DNA of 15,581 nt from Pseudomonadota bacterium. Its GTDB lineage: Bacteria > Pseudomonadota > Alphaproteobacteria > Rhizobiales > Rhizobiaceae. A program made the position numbers and the translations under genes. Under the pieces are notes generated by a model. It was not told the DNA's origin. It saw nothing but the letters and a program-made list of their open reading frames with translations, and did no database searches. Of the stretch, positions 1 to 7,725 are shown piece by piece. The stretch lies in assembly GCA_023387715.1 (NCBI GenBank), contig JAEWHQ010000224.1:1-15581 (forward strand), given 5' to 3'. Numbering within the stretch: position 1 is the stretch's first letter; every line of letters starts with the position of its first letter.

Positions 1-150
1 CAAAGCCTGATAGTCAGCATTGTCGGTACAATGGCTGTCATTCATTTAAACGGTGACACAGCATGGCCGGTCATTATTTATGCAAGCGGCATGGCATTTA
101 TAGTCTTATCCGGCCAGTTCTTACTGCGCTTTAAAAAAGAAAAAGCTTAA
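1..150 (+). CDS. C-terminal end of an MFS-type transporter (5' partial)
   Basis: The window opens inside a plus-strand reading frame that gives 49 residues before a TAA. Two hydrophobic stretches are visible (SLIVSIVGTMAVIHL and WPVIIYASGMAFIVLSG), separated by a short polar loop (NGDTA), and the protein ends in a basic tail (LLRFKKEKA). This is the look of the last two membrane helices and cytoplasmic tail of a major facilitator transporter, and the Bcr/CflA drug-exporter group would fit. Only the last part is present, so substrate and subfamily cannot be fixed. The gene is followed within 10 bases by a strong hairpin. What is seen: two helices and a basic tail. What is inferred: MFS membership. 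Confidence 0.6.
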   Translation, partial: QSLIVSIVGTMAVIHLNGDTAWPVIIYASGMAFIVLSGQFLLRFKKEKA

Positions 151-156
151 ACCAAT

Positions 157-190
157 AACCGATCGGGCGCTCAACGCCCGATCGGTTTTA
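157..190. terminator. Bidirectional hairpin terminator between convergent genes
   Basis: A perfect 13-bp stem (157-169 with 175-187, starting AACCGATCGGGCG) encloses a 5-base loop and is followed by TTTTA on the plus strand. On the minus strand the bases after the stem are ATTGGTTTAAGC, so termination is weaker that way. It lies 7 bases after the MFS stop and 10 bases before the end of the DUF2239 gene, so it can serve both. Confidence 0.85.
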
Positions 191-199
191 CAACATCCA

Positions 200-802
200 T
201 CAAGGACGAAGTTCGCTTGATGCCAATCGCAAAGCATAGCGCCGGATATCTTCCGGCCAGCCTCGAATTTGCTGCTGCATCTTCTCCTGATCGCCCGCAA
301 ATAAAGCGCGAATAGCCTCTTCATAGCCTTCTAAATCACCTGCCATTGTGTACATGAACTGATAGGCCGCTTCCTGTGCAGCGCGCTGTGTATCGCGGGG
401 CCCTGCATGGCGGCGAGCTTCATCCACCAACTTCCGCAACACGGCAGATGCACCGCCCGGTTGTTTTGCCAGCCAATCCCAATGGCGCGGCAACAAGGTC
501 ACCTCACGCGAAACGACACCTAGTTTCGGCCGCCCTCGTCCGCGTGGTTCTGGTTGAACCTCATCCTCCGCAACTGATGTAACGCCATATTGAGAAGTCA
601 AACGTGCAGCAATTTCCTGCTCGCTGCCACGAATATCCAGATCAATAATCCGTCCGGTTTCATCATCAAAAACCAAAACAGCACTCGTCGCATCAGTTTC
701 TAATGTCGCCTTCACAGCTAGAGCTGCTTCTAGCAAAGCACCGGAAAATAATAATTCCTGCCCATTAAATGCGGTGCAGGATTTTGAAAGGGTCAAAGTC
801 AT
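200..802 (-). CDS. DUF2239 family protein; candidate AT-hook/RHH DNA-binding autoregulator
   Basis: A 200-residue soluble protein with the DUF2239 pattern, recognised from the block GRPKLGVVSREVTLLPRHW followed by an AKQPGGAS turn. No function is established for the family. Residues 87-93 (RGRGRPK) resemble an AT-hook core. Residues 97-132 read as strand (VVSREVTLLP), helix (HWDWLAKQ), PGG turn and helix (ASAVLRKLVDEARRHA), the order of a ribbon-helix-helix DNA-binding unit. The C-terminal third is helical and charged. I chose the ATG at 802, not the GTG at 832. The likely -10 on this strand (847-852) puts the transcript start near 840, leaving the GTG no room for a ribosome site, while the ATG has GGA 9 bases upstream. 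It diverges from a GIY-YIG gene across a symmetric promoter. DNA binding is my inference. Confidence 0.88.
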   Translation of the reverse strand: MTLTLSKSCTAFNGQELLFSGALLEAALAVKATLETDATSAVLVFDDETGRIIDLDIRGSEQEIAARLTSQYGVTSVAEDEVQPEPRGRGRPKLGVVSREVTLLPRHWDWLAKQPGGASAVLRKLVDEARRHAGPRDTQRAAQEAAYQFMYTMAGDLEGYEEAIRALFAGDQEKMQQQIRGWPEDIRRYALRLASSELRP

Positions 803-842
803 ATGCGTATTCCATTGATAAAAATCAGTCACTCTTCATTTT

Positions 843-896
843 CTTATTATTACCCGTATAAAATTCTTGCGTCAATATTACCCGTGTAATAATAAG
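843..896. promoter_or_regulatory. Mirrored divergent promoter with repeated operator boxes
   Basis: An 11-bp inverted repeat (CTTATTATTAC at 843-853, GTAATAATAAG at 886-896) frames this region. Plus strand: -35 TTGCGT (867-872), 17-bp spacer, -10 TAATAA (890-895). Minus strand: -35 TTGACG (870-875), 17-bp spacer, -10 TAATAA (847-852). The two -35 elements overlap by three bases. Two direct copies of TATTACCCGTRTAA (848-861 and 876-889, one mismatch, 28 bp apart) each cover one spacer and reach the -10. The second copy is itself a TTAC-N4-GTAA palindrome. One bound protein would block both genes. Confidence 0.75.
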
Positions 897-913
897 CTTT
901 CACAAAATTCATA

Positions 914-920
914 AAAGGAG
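914..920 (+). promoter_or_regulatory. Strong ribosome binding site of the GIY-YIG gene
   Basis: AAAGGAG ends 7 bases before the ATG at 928. It fixes this start over the other ATG codons nearby and suggests efficient translation once the divergent promoter is released. Confidence 0.8.
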
Positions 921-927
921 CCTTCAT

Positions 928-1263
928 ATGCAGGGTATTGAACGAAAAGCTGCAATCGCAGCCTATAAAGAGAGAAAAGTTGCAAGCGGCATTTACAGTA
1001 TCACCTGTCAAGCAAGTGCTGAAAGCTGGGTTGGCCACTGGACAAATATTGACGCAATCAAAACGCGGCTCTGGTTTACCTTGCGCCAAAACAGCTCAAT
1101 GCAAAAAGCATTACAAAGCGCATGGAATACCCATGGCGAAGATCAGTTCAGCTTTGATATTCTGGAAAGATTTGAAGAAGACGAGCCTGAATACATCCGT
1201 GCATCAATACTAAAAGAAAGAGCATTATTCTGGCGCGAAAAGCTAAACGCCTATGCCATATAA
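928..1263 (+). CDS. GIY-YIG nuclease family protein (short, single-domain)
   Basis: A 111-residue protein made almost entirely of one GIY-YIG fold. The GIY is intact at residues 21-23. The second signature is WVG at 34-36, with Trp in place of the usual Tyr. Other expected elements follow: an Arg in KTRLWFTLR (R48), a helix with SAWNTHGEDQFSFDILE (66-80), and an E97-containing LKERALFWREKLNAY end resembling the Glu-containing last helix of GIY-YIG endonucleases. The protein has no extra DNA-binding domain, unlike homing endonucleases or UvrC. It has a strong ribosome site, a good divergent promoter and its own terminator. Nuclease activity is known for the superfamily, but the Tyr-to-Trp change leaves catalysis here open. 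Its partner appears to be the divergent DUF2239 protein. Confidence 0.85.
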   Translation: MQGIERKAAIAAYKERKVASGIYSITCQASAESWVGHWTNIDAIKTRLWFTLRQNSSMQKALQSAWNTHGEDQFSFDILERFEEDEPEYIRASILKERALFWREKLNAYAI

Positions 1264-1320
1264 AAAGAGACAAGAAGCCTCACCGCAAATCTGTAACAAT
1301 AAATATAGAGCGCATTCATA

Positions 1321-1347
1321 AATGCCGCCCTGGGGCGGCATTTTTTT
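1321..1347 (+). terminator. Rho-independent terminator of the GIY-YIG gene
   Basis: A 9-bp stem (AATGCCGCC at 1321-1329 with GGCGGCATT at 1334-1342) with a CTGG loop runs into seven Ts (1341-1347). It stands 57 bases after the stop and 21 bases before the end of the convergent flavoprotein gene. The 1264-1320 stretch before it holds nothing else that I can see. Confidence 0.9.
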
Positions 1348-1368
1348 ATCTGTTGAGAAATTGGACAA

Positions 1369-2127
1369 TCAGGAATCCGGATCTTTAAAATCCGTCTCGC
1401 CTTTTTTCCAGTATCCGGCTGCGATAACGCGGCTGCGGTCAAAGCCGCAATCAACCACAAAATGACGCCGCACATCACGCACCACGCCCGCTTCAGCTGA
1501 AAACCACACTTGTCCGTTTTCCTTAGACAAACCGGTTGTCATCATCGCATCCTGCAATTCACGACTGCTGCCAATCGGTGCGCCTTTACGTGAAATCCAG
1601 TGAATATCAGCCCTCGCTTTCGTGATGATTTGCTGTTTGTCACTATCTTCCGGCACTTCGAGAAAAGCCGTTACTTTGGCCGTTTCCGGCAAGTCTTCAA
1701 GGATGGCACCAATAGCTGGCAAAGCAGTTTCATCACCGCCGATCAGCAAATGTTCGGCACTCTCATCATAGCGATAGCCACCGCGTGGCCCTGCCATTTG
1801 AATAACGTCGCCAGGCTTTGCTCTTTCCGCCCATGTCGAGCATGGCCCATCGCCATGTAAAACAAAATCAATATCCATTTCGGCATCGTTTTCGTAAAAA
1901 TAGCGGATGGTATAAGCGCGTCCGCTTGACCTTTCACTGTCCGCCACCGGCGCAAAAAGCTTAACCCATTGTGCCGGACGCTTGACCGGAAAACCTTCCA
2001 ATGCACTTGATCCGACCGTTATGCGTTTCATGTGCGGGCTTACCATTTGCACTTCCCGCACTTCAGCAATCCGCAAGCGGCGGTCTGTCGGAATAGGCGC
2101 ACGTTCTGTTATTTCAAAATCAGACAT
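1369..2127 (-). CDS. Siderophore-interacting protein (FAD/NAD(P)H ferric-siderophore reductase)
   Basis: A 252-residue cytoplasmic flavoprotein of the SIP/ViuB/YqjH family, which releases iron from imported ferric siderophores by reduction. The FAD-binding motif RAYTIR is at 70-75, HGDGPCSTWA at 91-100 lines the flavin pocket, and GGDETALPA (130-138) starts the nucleotide-binding domain. WFSAEAGVVRDVRRH (208-222) and the family end motif GYWKKGETD (238-246) follow. Full length and intact. The start at 2127 is preferred to an in-frame ATG at 2139 because GGAG lies 6 bases before it, while the upstream ATG has only AAGA directly against it. It lies 21 bases after the MFS gene, so the two form an operon. 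Regulation is probably by the divergent LysR protein. I saw no clear Fur box. The substrate siderophore is unknown. Confidence 0.92.
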   Translation of the reverse strand: MSDFEITERAPIPTDRRLRIAEVREVQMVSPHMKRITVGSSALEGFPVKRPAQWVKLFAPVADSERSSGRAYTIRYFYENDAEMDIDFVLHGDGPCSTWAERAKPGDVIQMAGPRGGYRYDESAEHLLIGGDETALPAIGAILEDLPETAKVTAFLEVPEDSDKQQIITKARADIHWISRKGAPIGSSRELQDAMMTTGLSKENGQVWFSAEAGVVRDVRRHFVVDCGFDRSRVIAAGYWKKGETDFKDPDS

Positions 2128-2148
2128 TTCAATCTCCATTCTTCACAT

Positions 2149-3573
2149 TCAGCCGTTGCGACGGCGTAAACTGGTGAGTGAGAGTAAAAGGGCAATAACT
2201 GCCATGAAGGCCGCAACCGTGAAGGCACTTTGCATACCGGCAGCCACTGTTTGCGGCGTAGCAGATGCGGCATCACCGGCAGAATGGGCGTAGATTGCCC
2301 CCATTAAAGAAGCACCGGTGATAAGTCCTAAGTTACGCGCAAGTGCGAGCAAACCAGAGACAAGACCACGTTGCTGTGGCTCTGCATCCATCATCACGGC
2401 GGTGTTGTTCGGGGTTTGGAAAAAGGCAAGGCCAACACTGATAAAGGCAATGGCCACCAGATAAACCGGAATACCCCCAGTAACCGAAACCCACGACATG
2501 ATCAGTGAGCCGATTGCAAATAGAGCAAGCCCGATAACCATCGTTAAACGCGCGCCGATTTTATCGGCAATCGTTCCGGCAAGAACGCCCATAAAGGCGG
2601 CAATCAATGGGCCGACAGTCATCACCATGCCAACTGTGCGCATATCAAGTTCCAACGCTAATTTTAAGAAAAATGGCCCTAAGATTAAGGTCGCCATCAT
2701 CACAGCATAGACAAGAACACTCATAATCATGCTGGTTGATAAAAGCGCATTGCGGAACATTGAAAGGTTTAGCAAAGATGCTGGTGTGCTCAACTGCACC
2801 CAGATAAACCAGATGAAGCCGATGGCAGCTGCAACTTCTAAGCCCAGCACCAATTCATCACCAAATCCGCGTGTGCCTGAGAAAGTCATGGCGAGCGAAT
2901 AAGCAGCCAGCGTTGCTGCCAAAAGCACGGTTCCTGTCCAGTCGAAATTTCGCAATGATGATGTTTGCTTTGGCGCATCCACCGAGGCTGGCAGGTAAAG
3001 CTGCACCAAAAAATAAGCAACAATACTGAGCGGAATATTGACCCAGAACATCGACTGCCAGCCGAAAAGACCGAGCAAAAAAGCCCCTAAAGACGGCCCC
3101 AGCGCAATGCCGAATGAAACCATGGTTGACAAAACACCCATTGCAAAACCTGTACGGTTTTTAGGGAAAACCTCGCCGACAAAAGCAAAGGACAAAGCCA
3201 TTAAAACAGCACCGCCAACCCCTTGCAGCGCACGCCCTGCAATCAGCATAGGCAGGTTTGCCGAGAGGGCACATATGGCGGAAGCCACCATAAAAATAAC
3301 TAAACCCCAGAGATAAAGGCGCTTTTTGCCAAGCTGATCGCCAAAGCGACCAACCCCGACAATCAACGCGGTGACCACCAGCAGATAGCTGACCACCACC
3401 CATTGAATAGCACCAAAACTTGTGCCGAACTCGGTTACCAGTTGCGGCAGCGCGACATTGATAATGTTGGTACCTAATTGCGATAAAAGAATTGCCAGTG
3501 AAAGCCCGGTCAAAACCATGCCGGAACGAACGGGCCGTGGCAAAATTTCAGTTTGAGAAATTTGTGTCATCAT
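2149..3573 (-). CDS. DHA2-type MFS efflux transporter
   Basis: A 474-residue inner-membrane protein with many hydrophobic helices, about the usual length for the 14-helix drug:H+ antiporter-2 group. Motif A (GRFGDQLGKKRLYL, 75-88) lies in the loop after helix 2, AGRALQGVGGA (112-122) is the motif B region with its key Arg, and IALGPSLGAFLLG (156-168) is the antiporter motif C. A second motif-A-like loop (GTIADKIGARL) opens the second half. The first ATG has GGAAA 5 bases upstream, and the second ATG directly after it is an equal choice. It is first in an operon with the siderophore-interacting protein and diverges from a LysR gene. Substrate cannot be read from sequence. Siderophore or drug export are both possible given the partner gene. 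Confidence 0.9.
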   Translation of the reverse strand: MMTQISQTEILPRPVRSGMVLTGLSLAILLSQLGTNIINVALPQLVTEFGTSFGAIQWVVVSYLLVVTALIVGVGRFGDQLGKKRLYLWGLVIFMVASAICALSANLPMLIAGRALQGVGGAVLMALSFAFVGEVFPKNRTGFAMGVLSTMVSFGIALGPSLGAFLLGLFGWQSMFWVNIPLSIVAYFLVQLYLPASVDAPKQTSSLRNFDWTGTVLLAATLAAYSLAMTFSGTRGFGDELVLGLEVAAAIGFIWFIWVQLSTPASLLNLSMFRNALLSTSMIMSVLVYAVMMATLILGPFFLKLALELDMRTVGMVMTVGPLIAAFMGVLAGTIADKIGARLTMVIGLALFAIGSLIMSWVSVTGGIPVYLVAIAFISVGLAFFQTPNNTAVMMDAEPQQRGLVSGLLALARNLGLITGASLMGAIYAHSAGDAASATPQTVAAGMQSAFTVAAFMAVIALLLSLTSLRRRNG

Positions 3574-3640
3574 ATTTTTCCGTTACAAAACCTTGAGAGA
3601 AGGCTTTTCATGAAAAAAAGATAACGCCACATTTGAATTG

Positions 3641-3685
3641 TTTGCAGTGCAATGATGGAATTATATAATTGCATCAAATGCAATT
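3641..3685. promoter_or_regulatory. LysR gene promoter with two overlapping palindromes
   Basis: Plus-strand promoter: -35 TTTGCA (3641-3646), 17-bp spacer, perfect -10 TATAAT (3664-3669), giving a start near 3676. TTGCA-G-TGCAA (3642-3652) covers the -35. AATTGCAT-CAA-ATGCAATT (3667-3685, 8-bp arms) covers the start site. The -10 itself lies in a 12-bp palindrome (3659-3670). Shared TTGCA/TGCAA half-sites suggest one protein binds both, most simply the LysR product for autorepression and control of the divergent MFS operon. I could not place a convincing minus-strand promoter. Confidence 0.65.
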
Positions 3686-3700
3686 GAGACTCTATCTTTC

Positions 3701-4609
3701 ATGTCAGACAAACGCCTTTCACAAATTGATATGAATTTGCTCATCACGCTGGATGCGCTCTTGTCGGAAGGCAGCGTTGCCGGTGCTGCGCAGCGCATGA
3801 ACCTCAGCGCCCCTGCCATGAGCCGCCAGCTGACCCGTATCCGTGAATTATTTGACGATCCCATTCTGGTGCGTGCCGGTCGCGGCCTTGTACCGACACC
3901 AAGGGCAGAAGAGTTGCGCGAACGTTTACGCCAATTTGTCTTGGCCGCAGAAACGCTTGTGCGCGGCGAAGGCGAGATTGACCCGCGCCAGCTGGAACGC
4001 ACATTTACGGTGCGCTCCAATGATGGTTTTGTGGGCGCTTATGGTGCGGCTATCGCACAAGCCGTTTTTCAGGAAGCTGCTAAAGTGCGGCTTTATTTTG
4101 CCCCGCAAGGCAATGAAGATGTTGAGGCTTTGCGCGAAGGCAAGGTGGATCTTGATATTGGCGTAATCGGTGCCATGGGGCCGGAAGTGCGCTTGCAAGC
4201 CTTGTTTCATGACCGCTTTATCGGCGTTGTACGCCGCGATCATCCGATTGCAACACAAGGTGCATCCTTGGAAAATTTTATTCTTTACCCGCATGTTTCC
4301 GTTTCACGGCGCGGGCGGTTTGACGGGCCGATTGATAAAGCGCTGGCCGCACAAGGCAAGGAGCGCACCGTCAGCCTTGCTGTTGCCAGCTTCTCCGAGA
4401 GCCTCGAGATTGTGCGGCGCAGTGATTATATCGCCGCCATGCCCGACCGCCTCACCCATGCAGCACGGCGGGATCTTTTTAACTTTCCGCTACCCGTCCA
4501 AGCCGATGCCCTTGCCATTTCACAAGCCTGGCATCCGCGCTTTGATGCCGATCCGGCACATCGCTGGCTCAGAGCCCTCGTGCGCCGGATTTGTTCCAAT
4601 TCGGTTTAA
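3701..4609 (+). CDS. LysR-family transcriptional regulator of the MFS/SIP operon
   Basis: A 302-residue LysR protein of normal length. The winged helix-turn-helix occupies about residues 8-67 (SVAGAAQRMNLSAPAMSRQLTRIRE is the HTH, followed by the wing DPILVRAGRGLVPTPRA). From about 95 on it is a periplasmic-binding-protein-like effector domain. The gene starts 127 bases from, and diverges from, the MFS/siderophore-reductase operon, the classical layout for a LysR protein and its target. The start codon has no obvious Shine-Dalgarno, and an in-frame ATG 10 codons later is no better. The effector is not predictable. It may be a siderophore, an aromatic compound or the drug exported by the MFS protein. 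It ends 24 bases before the end of the convergent RND pump gene, and I see no hairpin between them. Confidence 0.92.
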   Translation: MSDKRLSQIDMNLLITLDALLSEGSVAGAAQRMNLSAPAMSRQLTRIRELFDDPILVRAGRGLVPTPRAEELRERLRQFVLAAETLVRGEGEIDPRQLERTFTVRSNDGFVGAYGAAIAQAVFQEAAKVRLYFAPQGNEDVEALREGKVDLDIGVIGAMGPEVRLQALFHDRFIGVVRRDHPIATQGASLENFILYPHVSVSRRGRFDGPIDKALAAQGKERTVSLAVASFSESLEIVRRSDYIAAMPDRLTHAARRDLFNFPLPVQADALAISQAWHPRFDADPAHRWLRALVRRICSNSV

Positions 4610-4633
4610 AACAGCAAGCGACCATATAAGGCT

Positions 4634-7600
4634 TTATTTTTTAAAGTGCTTTGCAGCAAATGCCCGATCTTCTTGTGTCACAGACGTTAACTTCTTCAGA
4701 TGTTTACCCAAAAAGCCATTGAGATCATCCATCACCGTATACATCACAGGCACGAAAATGAGGCTCAATGCTGTCGACGTAATCAAGCCGCCAATCACAG
4801 CGATGGCCATCGGTGCGCGGAAAGCGGCATCTCCGCCAACACCGATGGCCGCCGGCACCATCCCTGCAACCATTGCGATGGTCGTCATGATAATGGGACG
4901 GGCACGGGTGATACCTGCCTTGATCAAGGCTGCGCGACGCTCCAGACCTTGCCCACGGCATTCAATGGCATAATCCACCATCAGAATTGAGTTTTTACAC
5001 ACAATCCCCATCAGCATCAGCAGGCCGATGACTGAAGACAGATCAAGTGCTGCACCATAAATCAGCAAAGCCAAGGCCGCACCGCCGATGGAAAGCGGCA
5101 AGGCAATCAAAATAGTAACCGGTTGCAAGAAATCTTTAAACAACAGCACAAGAACTGCCAGTACCACCAAAATACCGGTCAAAAGCGCCACTGCGAAGTT
5201 TTCAAACATCTCATTCATTGCTTCGGCATCGCCATACTCAATCTGGCTGACACTGGTTGGCAAATCCTTATAGGCAGGCAATTCTGCAATTGCTGCCAAA
5301 GCCTCACCCAATGTGGCACCGCCACTCAAATTGGCTTCAACTTGTATCAACCGCTTACGGTCAAGCCGTTCAAGTCTGCTTTCTGCCGTGCCAAATTCAA
5401 TATCCGCAACCGAAGCCAAAGGCACCATTTGTCCTGATGCAGTGCTGACCCGTAATTGACGCAAACTATCAAGCTGGCTGCGCGTATCCTCATCAAACAA
5501 AACACGGATCGGTATCTGCCGGTCGCCTAAATTGAACTGCGCTGAATTGGCATCAATTTCACCAAGCGTAGCAATACGTGTCACCGTACCAATGGCAAGT
5601 GGAGAAACACCCAGTCGCGCAGCCTCATCAAGACGCGGTTTCACATGCACTTCGGGCGCAGGCAGCGGCTCGCCCGAAACCACATTAGCAAGTTGCGGCA
5701 GTGTCCGCATTTGTTTTTCCAAGGCACGCGCTGCCTGCGATAATTCCTCACCATTATTACCGGCCAAAGTAATCGATACTTCCTTGCCGCCATTATCATT
5801 GAGGAAGGTGAAACGAATATCCGCAGTGCCAGCGAAAATAGGGCGTACGGCTTCTTCAAAAGCTTTACGGCTTAAATCACGCTCGGCTCGCGGTTTCATT
5901 TTAATCAAGAGATCAAAATCATTCACGCCTTCGCCGCTTGTCGCCAGCACATCAATCACTTCCGGCCATTTGACCAATTGCGTCACGATGTGATCTGAAA
6001 CCCGCGCGGCTTCTTCAAGCCGTGTGCCCGGCGCAAGCGTTACTTTGGCCTGTGATAAATTATTATCACCTTCAGGCATAAAGCCGGTAGGCAGCAGGCT
6101 CATCAGATAAACCGAGCCGGTAAAGATCATCGCGACCAGCGCCAAAGTTGTTTTTCGGTGATCCAATGTCCAGCCTAACACACGCTGATACCAGGCTCTA
6201 AGACGTGATTTTTTGGCTTCTTTCTGATGCGTCTTAGCAGGCAACAGCCAATAGGCTGCCATTAGTGGCGTAAGCAAGCGCGCCACCGCCATTGAGATCA
6301 AAACGGCAATGGCAACCGTTAAGCCAAACTGTTTAAAATACTGACCAACCGCGCCGCCGATAAAACTCACAGGCGCAAAAATCGCAACAATGGTTAGCGT
6401 TGTGGCGACAACCGCAAGACCGATGGCATCCGATGCTTCCAGTGCTGCCTGATAAGGACGTTTGCCCATATGCACATGGCGCTCAATATTCTCAATCTCG
6501 ACAATCGCATCATCGACAAGAATACCGATCACCAAGGTTAGCGCCAGCAAACTGATACTGTTCAGCGTAAAGCCAAGCAAATCCATCACGGCAAAGGTCG
6601 GCAAAATCGACAATGGCATAGCAACCGCCGCAATCAAAGTTGCCCGCCAATTCCACAGAAAGAAAAACACCACCACAATGGTCAGCAGCGCTCCTTCGAC
6701 CAGCGCTGACATCGCATTATTATAGCTTTGCAATGTATATTCGACCGTCGAAATCAGTTCTTTGATGGTGAGTTCCGCGTGGGAGGTCTGAATTTCGGCC
6801 AATTTCTTCGTGACACCGGCAGCTACAACCGTGTCACTATAGCCTTTCGCACGCGAGACTGAAAAACCAACCACCGGCACGCCATCAAGACGCGCAAAAC
6901 CGCGCATTTCAGACGCCGTATCATCCAGCGTGGCAATCTCGCGCAATGGTATCCAGCGTCCACCCGGCAAAGGAATTGTCAGACGCTGCAATTCCTCAAA
7001 TGTACGCGCGCTGGCAAGCGTGCGCACCGATTGCTCTTGCCCGCCAATATGGCCGCGCCCGCCCGGCACATTCACATTCAATTCACGCAATGTCGTGTTG
7101 ATCTGATCGGCTGTGACACCTAAAGCCAGCAAGCGCTCAGATTTCAAAGAAACGCGGATCTCGCGGTTGACGCCGCCAAGGCGGCGCACTTTTTGCACAC
7201 CTGGCACAGTGAGCAGCTCACGCGTGATTGTATCTTCAACAAACCACGATAAATCAACAGCCGATAAATGCGGTGCAGATACCATGTAATAAAGGATCGC
7301 ACTGCCATCGACATCCTCACGCGCCACCAATGGCTCCTGAATTGTCTGCGGCAGATCAGAGCGAATTTGCGTGATCGCATCGCGCACATCATTGGTAACA
7401 CGGTCAGGATCAGTGCCGATCTTAAATTCAACAGTCGTGGTTGAAACACCATCAGCAATAGATGAACGGATATGACGGACACCGGCAATCCCTGAAACGG
7501 CTCCTTCCACACGGCGGGTCACCTGCGTTTCCATCTCCGATGGCGCAGCGCTCGTTTGCGTCACGGTAACCGTGACAATCGGAAAAGACACGTTCGGATC

Positions 7601-7714
7601 AGAGTTAGTCGGCAAGCGTTCAAAGGCAAACCAACCTGCAAACGTCATTGCCAAAAACAACACAATGGTCGGGATCGGCTTGGCGATCGCCCATGCGGAA
7701 ATATTATTAAACAT
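4634..7714 (-). CDS. RND multidrug efflux pump, inner-membrane permease (AcrB/HAE1 family)
   Basis: A 1026-residue RND permease with the usual twelve-helix, two-large-loop layout and family-typical length. Residues 12-32 form helix 1. The helix-4 motif GILVDDAIVEIENIER carries the proton-relay pair D401/D402. The helix-10 motif LMGIVCKNSILMVDYA carries K907, the partner of those aspartates in AcrB. The porter-domain opening (PTNSDPNVSFPIVTVT) and the PAAIGVGGDAAFRAPMA stretch near helix 11 are also typical. The pump takes up lipophilic compounds from the periplasm and membrane and expels them with the adaptor and an outer-membrane channel. The start lies 11 bases after the adaptor stop, so the two are cotranscribed. 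No outer-membrane factor gene follows. Substrates are unknown. Confidence 0.95.
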   Translation of the reverse strand: MFNNISAWAIAKPIPTIVLFLAMTFAGWFAFERLPTNSDPNVSFPIVTVTVTQTSAAPSEMETQVTRRVEGAVSGIAGVRHIRSSIADGVSTTTVEFKIGTDPDRVTNDVRDAITQIRSDLPQTIQEPLVAREDVDGSAILYYMVSAPHLSAVDLSWFVEDTITRELLTVPGVQKVRRLGGVNREIRVSLKSERLLALGVTADQINTTLRELNVNVPGGRGHIGGQEQSVRTLASARTFEELQRLTIPLPGGRWIPLREIATLDDTASEMRGFARLDGVPVVGFSVSRAKGYSDTVVAAGVTKKLAEIQTSHAELTIKELISTVEYTLQSYNNAMSALVEGALLTIVVVFFFLWNWRATLIAAVAMPLSILPTFAVMDLLGFTLNSISLLALTLVIGILVDDAIVEIENIERHVHMGKRPYQAALEASDAIGLAVVATTLTIVAIFAPVSFIGGAVGQYFKQFGLTVAIAVLISMAVARLLTPLMAAYWLLPAKTHQKEAKKSRLRAWYQRVLGWTLDHRKTTLALVAMIFTGSVYLMSLLPTGFMPEGDNNLSQAKVTLAPGTRLEEAARVSDHIVTQLVKWPEVIDVLATSGEGVNDFDLLIKMKPRAERDLSRKAFEEAVRPIFAGTADIRFTFLNDNGGKEVSITLAGNNGEELSQAARALEKQMRTLPQLANVVSGEPLPAPEVHVKPRLDEAARLGVSPLAIGTVTRIATLGEIDANSAQFNLGDRQIPIRVLFDEDTRSQLDSLRQLRVSTASGQMVPLASVADIEFGTAESRLERLDRKRLIQVEANLSGGATLGEALAAIAELPAYKDLPTSVSQIEYGDAEAMNEMFENFAVALLTGILVVLAVLVLLFKDFLQPVTILIALPLSIGGAALALLIYGAALDLSSVIGLLMLMGIVCKNSILMVDYAIECRGQGLERRAALIKAGITRARPIIMTTIAMVAGMVPAAIGVGGDAAFRAPMAIAVIGGLITSTALSLIFVPVMYTVMDDLNGFLGKHLKKLTSVTQEDRAFAAKHFKK

Positions 7715-7725
7715 GAGATAATCTT

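Noticed and set aside
803..832. GTG start at 832 for the DUF2239 protein, adding 10 residues
   Set aside because: The predicted transcript start is only about 8 bases upstream, and the extra residues do not look like the family's beginning.
4170..4973. Large plus-strand open frame of 267 codons across the LysR and RND gene ends
   Set aside because: It is a shadow of two well-supported genes in other frames, with no domain pattern or ribosome site.
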